From Tritrichomonas musculus (Eukaryota > Parabasalia > Tritrichomonadida > Tritrichomonadidae), in NCBI GenBank assembly GCA_039105265.1, contig JAPFFF010000030.1, forward strand, positions 496,001 to 560,000: a stretch of 64,000 nt of DNA. The letters run 5' to 3'. The position numbers and the translations under genes are program-made. The stretch's first letter is position 1. Each line of letters begins with the position of its first letter. A model generated the notes under the pieces. The model saw only the letters and a list, made by a program, of their open reading frames with translations, ran no database searches and was not told the DNA's origin. This document shows positions 46,035-55,268 of the stretch, piece after piece.

Positions 46035-46989
46035 CACTCCATGGTATCTCCCAATCACAGCTCACTTCACACAAATCGATATGCCTGCGAAGATAGTTCA
46101 TAAAATTGTTGCTAGTGAGAATGAAGATGCAAGTAAAGTCGATGATCCAAACATTGAATTCAATTCATTATCACATACTGGTGGAGTTAACATCTGGACC
46201 GTTAAATTCAATACTCTTCAACTTGCAAATACAGGTACTATCACTGTCGCTAGAACTAACTGTGCTGGATTCGGAGTTAAACCTGAAGTTATGAAGGGAT
46301 TATATGAAATATTAAAGAATCCAATCATCATTCCATCACAAGAACTCACTCGTGAGATTTTCGAGGGCTCAGCTAAGGGTAATAGCGGACTTGATGTCTC
46401 TAAATCAATACCTCTCCGTAACGCAACTAATATCACTCTCATGTTCCCTCGTCATCCAGGTGATATCACATGCTTCCAAAACATTATGTATCGCAACTGT
46501 CAACTCACTGTCAACAAGAAACAGTACCCCGATACCGAATTCGAAACAACATATGATGGAAGATTTGTTCAACATCAACTCATCGCTAACGAACTCGATG
46601 GATGCATTGAAGCTACTGATGAACTCGTTAGATCTTTCTCTCTCTCACTCAATGATGAATCCACAGGTAAGCGATATAAATCATCATCAGCTGCTGATAA
46701 CACATCATTCGGTATCAACTTCCAACTCGAACGTGGAAATAGTGGATATGTTTTCGATGGTATCGATACTGGATGTCACTCAGTCACCGTTACATTCAAG
46801 GGATTACCTATTCATGGAGGTGAAAACGATACATATTTCTATCCAGATACCCTCGATGATGGAACTGTCGTTAAAGATGTTCATCCACCAGCACCTGAGA
46901 TGTGGATCTGTAGTGATACATGGTGGAGTTGGAGTATCGATGGAGGTGTTAAGTATCACCCACGTGGCATTCCAACAGGTTATGAGTAA
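46035..46989 (+). pseudogene. Major capsid protein, lineage C, part 3' of the nested insertion
   Basis: An open frame of over 300 residues contains strand-rich segments (GVNIWTVKFNTLQLANTGTI, ITCFQNIMYRNCQLTVNKK) and a closing block with YFYPDTLDDG and PPAPEMWICSDTWWSW. That end is the usual C-terminal style of Polinton double jelly-roll capsid proteins. Coding sequence begins right at the target duplication, well before the first ATG at 46,081, so this is the far side of the capsid gene interrupted by element B. Neighbours downstream are the penton-like and fibre genes of lineage C. Confidence 0.75.
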
Positions 46990-47045
46990 ATGAATCTCAT
47001 CATCGACACATACATTAAATGATATATTTTTCGATTTTAACGAGA

Positions 47046-47558
47046 ATGAAACACATGTCGACATACTCACAACGAGAATTTCATTCAATCCCAATCAAGA
47101 GAATCACTGGTTTCAACATCAATCCTTATCGAGGTGATACATTTGATGAAGCGATGGATATCAACGGTGATGGAGTCATTGATGATTATGAACGTCAAGT
47201 ATACTACAATCAATCCACAGAACCAACGATGAAAACATACTTCATCACTCGCGATTATGAGAATACATTACCTCCAGAATTCGTTAACTCATCGAATGAT
47301 CGATACATATCATTTCAATACTGTAGAGCTACTTGTCAACACTATCTCGATGGTGAAACTGAAGTCCATTGCTCATTCGTTCCACGTGATGAATACTGTG
47401 ATTCCTTAGTGTGGTATGCGAACTTAACACCTCCTGATGATAATCGCAAGTACGAAATCATATCACGTAAAAATACTTTTAAAGTGTGGTTCACTGATGC
47501 TGAGGGTAAAGAGATTAAACCTGATAATTTCACGCTTTTCTTGAAACTTGAATATTGA
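47046..47558 (+). CDS. Penton-like minor capsid protein with EF-hand-like loop (lineage C)
   Basis: This protein of about 170 residues is counted from the ATG at 47,046, just after the TTTTAACGAGA motif (another ATG follows at 47,055). The N-terminal third contains DINGDGVIDDYE, a textbook EF-hand calcium-loop spacing (D, N, D, G, I, D, E at positions 1, 3, 5, 6, 8, 9, 12). The C-terminal two thirds are beta-rich, ending TFKVWFTDAEGKE and FTLFLKLEY, in the style of a single jelly-roll. Position directly after the MCP supports a penton or minor capsid role. Calcium binding is inference. Confidence 0.6.
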   Translation: MKHMSTYSQREFHSIPIKRITGFNINPYRGDTFDEAMDINGDGVIDDYERQVYYNQSTEPTMKTYFITRDYENTLPPEFVNSSNDRYISFQYCRATCQHYLDGETEVHCSFVPRDEYCDSLVWYANLTPPDDNRKYEIISRKNTFKVWFTDAEGKEIKPDNFTLFLKLEY

Positions 47559-47638
47559 ATTTTCATCAGTGATTCATTTGCGAAGCAAAGTCCACTACGT
47601 GGATGAAGCGAACTACACTAGCATGAATGCATATCTAC

Positions 47639-47648
47639 TATTTTTAAC
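47639..47648 (+). promoter_or_regulatory. TATTTTTAAC motif before the lineage-C fibre gene
   Basis: TATTTTTAAC ends 15 bases before the ATG at 47,664. Lineage-C starts share a TTTTTAACGA-type signal instead of the plain TATTTTT of lineage B. Confidence 0.45.
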
Positions 47649-47663
47649 ATCGATGAAATATAC

Positions 47664-50600
47664 ATGACTGGAATATTAACGAAACAGAATGCTATAGATA
47701 AAGCTCTTGTAGGTGGAGGTGGTGGAGGTACCGGCGATATCAATGGATTACTGAATACATTACATGTGTATCACGATGCAACTTTCGATGGACCCACTCG
47801 TTTTGAGAACTTCGATGGAGCTAGTGTAACTTTTAAATCTACTCCTGTATTCGAAAATGATTTGAATGCTGTTGTTGATGGTGAAATTGTATCGATAAAA
47901 ATACTTCAAGATAATGATGTTAAGAATGAGTACGCTGTTGAATGCGTTGCTGATGCTCTTGGATCACTTGATGATCGATATGAAGATATGTTTCGAACTG
48001 TGAATGATAACATCACTAAATTATCAAACACTATTGATGAGCACCTAACAGAGAATCCTGATATAATTAACAATAATAATAATAACGATAATGATACATC
48101 AACACAAGTTGTTAATGCATTGAATACACTCTCTACAATTGCTCTCACTGATACCGCGGTTTTATTGGATGAAGGTGAAGTAACTGAAGAACCTCAACCT
48201 GATGAAGAACTCCCTGAACTCACTCCTGAAGATGTCGATGCTGTATTCGATACATTGATATCACACGTTAACGAATCACTCAATCATTTCGAAACTAATG
48301 ATGAAACACTACATCTGATTACTCTCGATCATGATAGAAAAATTAAGGTTCTCGATGATGGTATGGCACTAGCTACTGAGATGATAACGAATATCAATGC
48401 TTGTATCGATGATGAACTCGAACCTGCAATCAATAAGAATACAACTGATATCACTCAACTGAAAACTGATGTCGATGAACTCACTAATGATGTATCATCA
48501 ATAAGTAATACTATGGCATGTAAAGTCCATCTCGATGATGTTAATGAAAAACTCTCTAATGAAATCAACTCATTGAATACTGCTGTTGATAATCGATATA
48601 CTAAATCCGAAGTTGATGATAAACTCAAACCTATTAATGATAAACTCATTGGTGATGTTGGATCGATAACTACAGATCTCAGTGATAGATATACGAAGAA
48701 AGAAGTTGATGATAAACTCATTCCGATAAATAATAAATTCGATGATTATGTGTTGAAGACATCATTCGATTCATCGATAAGCGATATCAATACATCACTT
48801 ACAGATCGATATACAAAGAAAGAAGTTGATGATAAACTCACATTAACGAATAATAAATTCAATAATTACGTAACGACATCATCATTCACCACAACCGTTA
48901 GCGATATCAATGACGAACTCAGTGACAGATACATCAAGAGCGAGATCGATAACAAGGTATCCACTATCAACAACTCACTCAACAGCAGGTATACAAAGAG
49001 TGAAGTCGATAACAAGTTCGTTACATCAACGAAGCATACTAGCGATATCAATTCATTGACGACATCCCTCAACAACAGATACACCATGAGTGAATGTGAT
49101 ACTAAGTACGTTCATCAAGATAATATCATTCCGAGTACAGACACAACTACTACTGAATTTACTGATGATGATATTCTATCAGCGTTGAACACCGTTAATC
49201 GCATCAATAACGCACAGTTCTGGTATCGATCGGGTGGTAACGTGATAAGACCGAAGAACGGTGATTTCGTTCGATGTATGTTCTATGCTGAGCAACTCAG
49301 GTTCACTAACGATTCAAACAGATATGTCAACGATCTCGCGTTGAGTACCGAAACTGTAAACAACGATACTTCACTAGCAACATCAGCGTTCGTACATAAA
49401 TGTGTTGATGACGTCATCGATGACACATCAATCACCAAGAGATCTATAGTGAACACCTTCTCTGAGTACATCAAAAACGATGGAACTACGGTGAACTACG
49501 CTGATGAAGCGAAGAAGTACATATCCAACCTAACCTTCATTAACGGGGATTTCGAGCTGAGTTTCAAAGAGGTTGATCTCTCGAAAGTGAAGTATGTCGT
49601 GGCATACTATCAATGCCCATCCGATCATTACTTCAACATGAGCTTCATTGTCGTATACAATAACGTTAAGAAGTCCGGTAGATTGATTGTTTTCACGGGA
49701 TCAGGGGAGTTCAAATATGCAGTAGCTGATGTCACTTCAAACCGATCTGATGATGGTATCGTCGCTTCGTTTTACATTGAGGTTGATGGTGGAAACTTCC
49801 CCACTCACGATGATCTCGTTATCGATACTGGTGCGTACAGGGAATTCAAGTACGTTAAGTTCGTTGAATCCGATGAAGCGATGATGGGTTCGTTGATGGA
49901 CCTCTTCTCGATATACAAACTCAGCAACTATCCGACAACGAGTGAATGTGATACCAGGTACGTTAAGAAAGAAGGTGCTATCACCAGTCAATCATTAACA
50001 ACAACACTGATGTCTGCATTCACCAACTTCATTCAAAACGATATCACCACTAAAAATTACTATGAACTAGCTGAGAAACATGTGACGTATCTAACATTCG
50101 ATCCAACATACATCGATATCAGTCTCCAAGACGTTCCATCGAAAGCGAAGTATGTGATCGTGAAGCTGGATGACGATGGATACAACGCACCGAAGAGCAT
50201 CAACATCGTGGTAGTGTATGATCTCATCAACTATAAGGGATCAGCAATCATGTGGATTGGTGGCGTTGTCAATACTCCTCATGCGATCACGGATGCCTCC
50301 GGTGGACTCTATCATGATAATCAAATCAACAAAGACTGCATCTCAATCTATATGAATTTCTTATCCAGCTTAGACTACCGGGATTACGATCTGATGTTCA
50401 CACACGATGACCCTCTCGTCGATACTGGATCGTATAAATTATTCAAGTACATCGAGTTCATTGAAGCTGATAACGATGATTCCCTTGATGAATTGATTGG
50501 TGGGTTGATGAAACTATTTAACGATTACACATTCTCTCGATATAATCTGAAACCCAACACCACCATCACTCACTATGCACCTATCGAAGCCGGTGAAGAA

Positions 50601-50978
50601 ATCACTGATTTCAAAGTCGGTAAACCTGTATTCGCAAGCGGACATGTATATAAACAAGTGAATGATAAGTGGGAATCATCAACAGTTAAAGATAGAAGCG
50701 ATTGCATATGTAGCGTTGTTATCGATGGATCCTATAAAGAATTCGTTGGAGTTATTACTCAAGTTGATGAAACTAATGGATGCATCACTTTCGCATCACA
50801 TGGAGATGTATTATTTAATTGTGATGACGCAAATCTATATCAAATCGGTGATGTTATTCTCTATAACGGGAAGATACTAGATGAAGACTATGCAATGACT
50901 TTACGTATACAACAATCCATAGTCGGTAAAGTAACTGGAAAAATAAACGAACATACACTCGCGATCTTCATGAAATAA
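47664..50978 (+). CDS. Repeat-built fibre protein (lineage C)
   Basis: This 1,104-residue protein has a Gly-rich start (ALVGGGGGGTGDING), then a long acidic coiled-coil shaft at about residues 90-480. In the shaft the unit DRYTKKEVDDKL, or close variants (RYTKSEVDNK, RYTMSECDTK), recurs about eight times. This repeat is characteristic of trimeric tail-fibre and attachment proteins. Two related globular domains follow at about 590-740 and 765-930, each around KAKYVIVKL or KVKYVVAYY and DTG(A/S)Y(R/K)xFKY, and then a C-terminal beta domain. It is a likely receptor-binding spike. Base composition is richer in GC toward its 3' half. Confidence 0.75.
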   Translation: MTGILTKQNAIDKALVGGGGGGTGDINGLLNTLHVYHDATFDGPTRFENFDGASVTFKSTPVFENDLNAVVDGEIVSIKILQDNDVKNEYAVECVADALGSLDDRYEDMFRTVNDNITKLSNTIDEHLTENPDIINNNNNNDNDTSTQVVNALNTLSTIALTDTAVLLDEGEVTEEPQPDEELPELTPEDVDAVFDTLISHVNESLNHFETNDETLHLITLDHDRKIKVLDDGMALATEMITNINACIDDELEPAINKNTTDITQLKTDVDELTNDVSSISNTMACKVHLDDVNEKLSNEINSLNTAVDNRYTKSEVDDKLKPINDKLIGDVGSITTDLSDRYTKKEVDDKLIPINNKFDDYVLKTSFDSSISDINTSLTDRYTKKEVDDKLTLTNNKFNNYVTTSSFTTTVSDINDELSDRYIKSEIDNKVSTINNSLNSRYTKSEVDNKFVTSTKHTSDINSLTTSLNNRYTMSECDTKYVHQDNIIPSTDTTTTEFTDDDILSALNTVNRINNAQFWYRSGGNVIRPKNGDFVRCMFYAEQLRFTNDSNRYVNDLALSTETVNNDTSLATSAFVHKCVDDVIDDTSITKRSIVNTFSEYIKNDGTTVNYADEAKKYISNLTFINGDFELSFKEVDLSKVKYVVAYYQCPSDHYFNMSFIVVYNNVKKSGRLIVFTGSGEFKYAVADVTSNRSDDGIVASFYIEVDGGNFPTHDDLVIDTGAYREFKYVKFVESDEAMMGSLMDLFSIYKLSNYPTTSECDTRYVKKEGAITSQSLTTTLMSAFTNFIQNDITTKNYYELAEKHVTYLTFDPTYIDISLQDVPSKAKYVIVKLDDDGYNAPKSINIVVVYDLINYKGSAIMWIGGVVNTPHAITDASGGLYHDNQINKDCISIYMNFLSSLDYRDYDLMFTHDDPLVDTGSYKLFKYIEFIEADNDDSLDELIGGLMKLFNDYTFSRYNLKPNTTITHYAPIEAGEEITDFKVGKPVFASGHVYKQVNDKWESSTVKDRSDCICSVVIDGSYKEFVGVITQVDETNGCITFASHGDVLFNCDDANLYQIGDVILYNGKILDEDYAMTLRIQQSIVGKVTGKINEHTLAIFMK

Positions 50979-51742
50979 ATTGAATCTATTATTTTTACAG
51001 AGAATTCATCGATCACAAGAGGAAACACCGCGAAATAAAAATAAAAGTGCAAAAACCAATCCTTCTACGTGGATGCGTAATGCATTCGATATGAGATGAT
51101 ACGTACCCGGGATGATACCACCCCATAAAGAGAAACACTGCATCCACTATGGCTGGGGAAAGAACGAATCTTTCATTACAAGAGGATAACATTTACCGGT
51201 AAATGCCTCCGTGCTATCTATACCACAAGCAATAGCTTACCACTAGGTGTTTAGTTCGCTAGGGCTCTATCACAAATATGATACAAAATAACACGAAAAA
51301 TCGGTACTGAGGAGAATCGAACTCATGCCTGCCGCCGAAGCTGGGAGACATGCTTCATGACTCTACGACTGTACCCGTTAGCGCTAACATTTATTAGTTA
51401 ACGATCACATATTTATTTATAATAGGGTGTCACTTTTTTTTTTTATACTGTAGATAGCGGAGTATGTAGTATCTCCCGATAGGAGGCACTTAGAGGGGTT
51501 TTGACGATAGATTTGAGATATCGTTATTAGCGGTTATAAGGTCAATTATTTCACCTTAACCGTCGAGAGGTCAATTGAATTCACCTTTCAAGATACTGAA
51601 AAATATGAGATTTTCCTATCGATTTTCCGAACATCATATCTCGATGAATACTCAACGGATTTAATTCGTTCCTTCACCATTCGATAGCGGTGATTATTAA
51701 GAATCTATATATCATTAATACATCATGATATACACTTTATTA
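50979..51742. other. Intergenic stretch with Pol III-like unit 3
   Basis: No protein gene was seen. It contains the structured-RNA/SINE-like unit at 51,034-51,388. From 51,389 to 51,742 the sequence has a T11 run near 51,430 and otherwise no recognisable feature. Confidence 0.6.
51034..51388 (-). ncRNA. Pol III-like structured RNA or SINE-like unit 3 (in element C)
   Basis: This has the same plan as 32,640-32,978: palindrome GTTAGCGCTAAC, acceptor-like stem GGTAC/GTACC (51,371-51,375 with 51,303-51,307), the identical 29-base cUUCGg hairpin (51,324-51,352), B box GTTCGATTC with a T-stem pairing at four of five positions, a nearly identical 54-base body block, and the tail GGATTGGTTTTTGC. The head from GGTAC to GTACC is 73 bases, tRNA-sized, but the D arm and U33 of a real tRNA are missing. 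Confidence 0.5.
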
Positions 51743-51991
51743 TCATGGTATTTTCGTGATATTTTCGAGAGTATGCTTAATTCTCCATACAATATTCTTG
51801 AGTTCTTCAATATCTTCATCAATGGAACTCTGGATTACGAAGGTGTTGCGGATGTAGTTCATCAACTCATCGAGTTTATCTTTATCATAATCATATCGTT
51901 TAAATTCATCATAAGCATTCTCTCTCAATCTATTGAAGAATATATTGTTTTTAACGATATCGTTAGTGATTCCATTTAATGTATCATTCAT
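51743..51991 (-). CDS. Small charged helical protein (lineage C)
   Basis: This 82-residue protein is mostly helical and charged (FFNRLRENAYDEFKRYDYDKD, ELMNYIRNTF, IDEDIEELKNIVWRIKHTLE). It has an ATATTTTTTT tract just before its ATG, as in other element genes. No domain was recognised and no relative was found in A or B. It opens the minus-strand pair that ends with the Cys-Cys protein. Confidence 0.55.
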   Translation of the reverse strand: MNDTLNGITNDIVKNNIFFNRLRENAYDEFKRYDYDKDKLDELMNYIRNTFVIQSSIDEDIEELKNIVWRIKHTLENITKIP

Positions 51992-52049
51992 TTCTGATGA
52001 GTAAAAAAATATTTCTTAAGAATTTCACATCACTTAACATGTCATTCAC

Positions 52050-52709
52050 TCAACATACCATCTTCATTGAAACGCCATAGCGAATGAATTGTGAGTATAT
52101 ATCATTTCGACTGTACTTCAAGTCTTCACTCTTACCGTTAATCGTGATGAGTATTTTCGATATGTATATGATTTTATCGGATTTCCCACTGCATCCACCA
52201 CATGAGATATCATCATTGAGTACGAGATCTACTTTCTCGCAATCGGTGAGTAACTTAATCATCTCCATCAACAACTTACTTTCACACACAACATATGAAT
52301 TTACCTTCAACGGATTATTCTCATACATCTCAACTAACATCTCTAGAAAACGATTCTTCTTATCGAGTTCATCAATCTCAGAACCTAGATCTGCGATACC
52401 CCTTTCTCGAGCTAATGGGGAATGATTGTTTATTGGAGGTTGATATTGATATGCTGATTCCGGATTCGTCATCTGAGTATCTGAAGCTATTCCATCCGTT
52501 TGAAACCCCATTTGTGGGGCTACTGGAGTAAAATTTACATCGTTTCGTAATGGATGCACATCGGGATACATAGGTACTGTTGAAGGTCTTCTCTCATGAT
52601 GAGGTTTACTCTGAGGGTGCTTGATGTTGATATTAACATTAGTATTCTGCTCTTGCTTTATTGTGTTATCAGTCTCACTAGATAGTATTCTCGCGGCACG
52701 TAAAGTCAT
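52050..52709 (-). CDS. Conserved Cys-Cys small protein, function unknown (lineage C)
   Basis: This 219-residue protein has an N-terminal half that is disordered, rich in Asn, Pro and Thr. The C-terminal half matches 4,746-5,273 and 32,110-32,640: a VNSYVVCESKLLMEMIKLL helix-strand region, then VDLVLNDDISCGGCSGKSDK and a final YGVSMKM, where the A/B proteins have VDIYLDEDIKCCATKAN and KYCINM. The Cys positions after the acidic turn are kept. Presence in three elements that otherwise differ suggests an essential role. TTTTTAATCGAT precedes its start on the minus strand. Confidence 0.72.
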   Translation of the reverse strand: MTLRAARILSSETDNTIKQEQNTNVNINIKHPQSKPHHERRPSTVPMYPDVHPLRNDVNFTPVAPQMGFQTDGIASDTQMTNPESAYQYQPPINNHSPLARERGIADLGSEIDELDKKNRFLEMLVEMYENNPLKVNSYVVCESKLLMEMIKLLTDCEKVDLVLNDDISCGGCSGKSDKIIYISKILITINGKSEDLKYSRNDIYSQFIRYGVSMKMVC

Positions 52710-52760
52710 TTCGTATCGATTAAAAACATGATATTCTCGATTTTAATATCACCTCAAAAC

Positions 52761-53000
52761 ATGGGATTCGGAAGCTGGTTCAAGAAGCTCGAGAAGAAAA
52801 TCAAACAGGGATTTAAAGATTTCGCGAATGGATTCAAACACGGATGGAACAAGACTAAGTCAGTACTCGAGAAGGTACCTGTCATAGGTAATGTCGCGAA
52901 AGTGATACCTAAATTCAATAACAAAAATAATCCAGTATCGCAACACTTCGGTGGTGATGGATATATCAAATTCGATAGTAACGGTAATGCAATTTCTTAG
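52761..53000 (+). CDS. Small amphipathic pVI/pX-like minor virion protein (lineage C)
   Basis: This 79-residue protein is counted from the ATG at 52,761 (MGFGSWFKKLEKKIKQGFKD). The earlier in-frame ATG adds an unrelated stretch overlapping a promoter-like tract. The first 50 residues alternate Lys with large hydrophobics, forming likely amphipathic helices, then PVIGNVAKVIPKF and a Gly/Asp-rich tail. It resembles gene X of element B (MGFLKKIIKNG) in start and composition, and by analogy adenovirus protein VI. This is not proof of homology. Its end overlaps the next gene by four bases, tail to tail. Confidence 0.6.
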   Translation: MGFGSWFKKLEKKIKQGFKDFANGFKHGWNKTKSVLEKVPVIGNVAKVIPKFNNKNNPVSQHFGGDGYIKFDSNGNAIS

Positions 53001-53284
53001 ATATAGAGATTTCTCACAGCTCTATTTAATAGGGCACGTACTTTCATGTTGTGATCGTATTTTTGTTGAATTCTTTGACGTTGACGAATCTTCTTCGGAT
53101 TATCAGATGGGGGTTGATTAAGTATTTTTCGATAATATTGTAATCGTGAATGTATTAACTTCAATGTCTTCGTTGCGAATGTTTTACGCTCATGACGTTT
53201 CTTCAAAGGAGGTAACGTTAAGTTATCTGTTAAAGCGGAACACATAGTATCAGCTGATGAGGTACACATAGAATCACAGTTCAT
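52997..53284 (-). CDS. Small basic protein (lineage C)
   Basis: This 95-residue protein has an N-terminal Cys/Ser/Thr-rich segment (MNCDSMCTSSADTMCSALTD) followed by 70 residues rich in Lys and Arg (PPLKKRHERKTFATKTLKL, KKIRQRQRIQQKYDHNMKVR). It is probably nucleic-acid-binding and may be a core protein. TATTTTTTAACGAGAATGAA lies just upstream on the minus strand, close to the signal before the polymerase gene. It diverges from the integrase gene. Confidence 0.6.
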   Translation of the reverse strand: MNCDSMCTSSADTMCSALTDNLTLPPLKKRHERKTFATKTLKLIHSRLQYYRKILNQPPSDNPKKIRQRQRIQQKYDHNMKVRALLNRAVRNLYI

Positions 53285-53324
53285 GATATTTCATTCTCGT
53301 TAAAAAATATTTTATGCATCATAA

Positions 53325-55268
53325 ATGTATAAGCAATTAGCAGACACTCTCATCGAATTCATCAAACGCGAAATCACAGGTACTATCCTCGATCCATCAA
53401 CACTAAAGAAGAAGCATATATCACGTGAAATTGAAGATATAATCAATAAATTCCTCACTGACGATATCATCCGTAAACAGAAAATACGTAATGGAATCAC
53501 TGAATATCGATATACATACTCACCAGATGCTCCTGATGATCCATCACTAAAAAATCAATTACAAGCATGCCTCACGACTCACATTCAATACATCAACACT
53601 GAGTTAAATCGCTATTGTGAATCCATACTGAATCGATATCAAGAGCTCCGTAATGAAGTGAATCATTCACGTAGTGAAGTTAGCAACGCTAAAGAGGGAT
53701 ATCGTTTGTCATTACTTCAAGCACGAAATGTAATCGACTTAAAAGCTCGCGAAATCATCACCACACCAAATAAATATCGAGAATCATTTCTGAAAATACC
53801 TGAGATTCGACGTTTAAAGAACTCTGATATTGAGATCCTATGGGATGAATACATTGCGAAATGGAATTCACATCAACATGAAATAAATCATCAATCACGT
53901 GATCGCAAGTTAAATGCTGCTCGAGAATTAATCAACAAGAAAGCTACCTCGATATCTCAAGAACCCTCACGATACCATTCATCATTCATGAATCTTCAAC
54001 CGATACGATTATTAGATGATGACGATAAGCAACTCATATGGAATGAATACGTAACGAAATGGAATGAGCATCAATCAATACCTAAACCTCGATTATTCAA
54101 TACATACATCGATAAACTCAGGGATTTCATCTCACGTAATCACGATAGAGAACTCACTTTTGATGAATTCAAGACACAAGCACCTTCAGGGTGGGAACGA
54201 ACGAGTACACCTATAGAGAAGTGGTATGAGAAATATCATGATTTATTCTATAAGCATCCTGGTACATTCACAGAGATTAACAATCAACTCGCACCTAAAT
54301 TCATTGCATTCAAATCACCCAGTAAGATTAAATCTCTTAAATCTACATACCCTCAACTGAATCCCATCGAACCGTCATCCTCATCATACTTTCCATTGAA
54401 AGATAACAAGAAATATCAACTCCACAAAGTATCACCTAAAGATACATACATCATCGACTTAGTATTCTCAGGTAAACTATGTTACTTATTTGCTATCAAC
54501 GTGAATACAAGATACTTATTCGTTGAATTGATGAATGAGATCCTATTCAGTGATAATGAAGAAGATAACACATCGAAGATATCGAAAACGAATGTGAAAA
54601 CAACTGATACATTCATACATACTCTTCAGAAACTCATCGATAGAGGTATGAATGTTAAGCATCTTCAAGCTGATGGAGAGAAAGCATTCGGTGCTAACAA
54701 ATCTCTTGAGTTCTATAAATCAATGAATATCACATTCGCATCAGTACCTCGAATGAGACTCAATGTATCTCCATCATTCATGAAACCTATTATTCCTAAA
54801 AATCAATGGAATAAATCAGCTCCAATGCATAGTTCGTTAGGTATACTCGATAGAGTAGTTCGTACTATTCGTGACATGGCATATAACATGAAGGTGGGTA
54901 TCATCACACCAGGTATCATGAAGGTACTCGTGAATCAATACAACAACGCTCCACATAACACACTCTCGAAATATGTCGGTATGGATATATCACCACAAAT
55001 GGTGCAAGACGATTCCGAGCTAGAAGATTACATCATTCGACAGATACATAAAGAGAACTATAACATCATGAATCAACCCGGATTCAAAATCCCTAACGGT
55101 ACAGCAGTAAAGATATATAACGAGAATGATTCAATGATGAAGAGAAGATCTATCATTCAACCCGGTAAGTATCACATCGTTGATTCTCATGACAGTATAT
55201 ACACAGTCGCTGATGATAAAAATAATACGCAATTGATACCACGATACAAACTTGATGTCACGATTTAA
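53325..55268 (+). CDS. Long Polinton integrase, rve family (lineage C)
   Basis: This 647-residue protein has a 360-residue N-terminal region with helical repeats: two related segments reading SFLKIPEIRRLKNSDIEILW and SFMNLQPIRLLDDDDKQLIW, each followed by (D/N)EY(I/V)(A/T)KWN(S/E)HQ. The rve core follows at about 375-560 with DTYIIDLVFSGK, HLQADGEKAFG, GILDRVVRTIRD and NNAPHNTL, then an SH3-like C-terminus (GTAVKIYNEND ... PRYKLD). It is nearly twice the length of the A/B integrases. The N-terminal repeats may bind the element ends. Its stop overlaps the polymerase stop by four bases. Confidence 0.85.
   Translation: MYKQLADTLIEFIKREITGTILDPSTLKKKHISREIEDIINKFLTDDIIRKQKIRNGITEYRYTYSPDAPDDPSLKNQLQACLTTHIQYINTELNRYCESILNRYQELRNEVNHSRSEVSNAKEGYRLSLLQARNVIDLKAREIITTPNKYRESFLKIPEIRRLKNSDIEILWDEYIAKWNSHQHEINHQSRDRKLNAARELINKKATSISQEPSRYHSSFMNLQPIRLLDDDDKQLIWNEYVTKWNEHQSIPKPRLFNTYIDKLRDFISRNHDRELTFDEFKTQAPSGWERTSTPIEKWYEKYHDLFYKHPGTFTEINNQLAPKFIAFKSPSKIKSLKSTYPQLNPIEPSSSSYFPLKDNKKYQLHKVSPKDTYIIDLVFSGKLCYLFAINVNTRYLFVELMNEILFSDNEEDNTSKISKTNVKTTDTFIHTLQKLIDRGMNVKHLQADGEKAFGANKSLEFYKSMNITFASVPRMRLNVSPSFMKPIIPKNQWNKSAPMHSSLGILDRVVRTIRDMAYNMKVGIITPGIMKVLVNQYNNAPHNTLSKYVGMDISPQMVQDDSELEDYIIRQIHKENYNIMNQPGFKIPNGTAVKIYNENDSMMKRRSIIQPGKYHIVDSHDSIYTVADDKNNTQLIPRYKLDVTI

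Noticed and set aside
46352-46993. A 213-residue frame overlapping the lineage-C capsid gene in another phase
   Set aside because: It is a shadow frame. The overlapping frame has clear capsid-style motifs and this one has only Ser/Leu/His-rich translation.
51300-51388. Calling the unit-3 head a functional tRNA gene
   Set aside because: Length and B box fit, but the D arm does not pair, U33 is absent and the anticodon region is taken up by a UUCG-capped hairpin.
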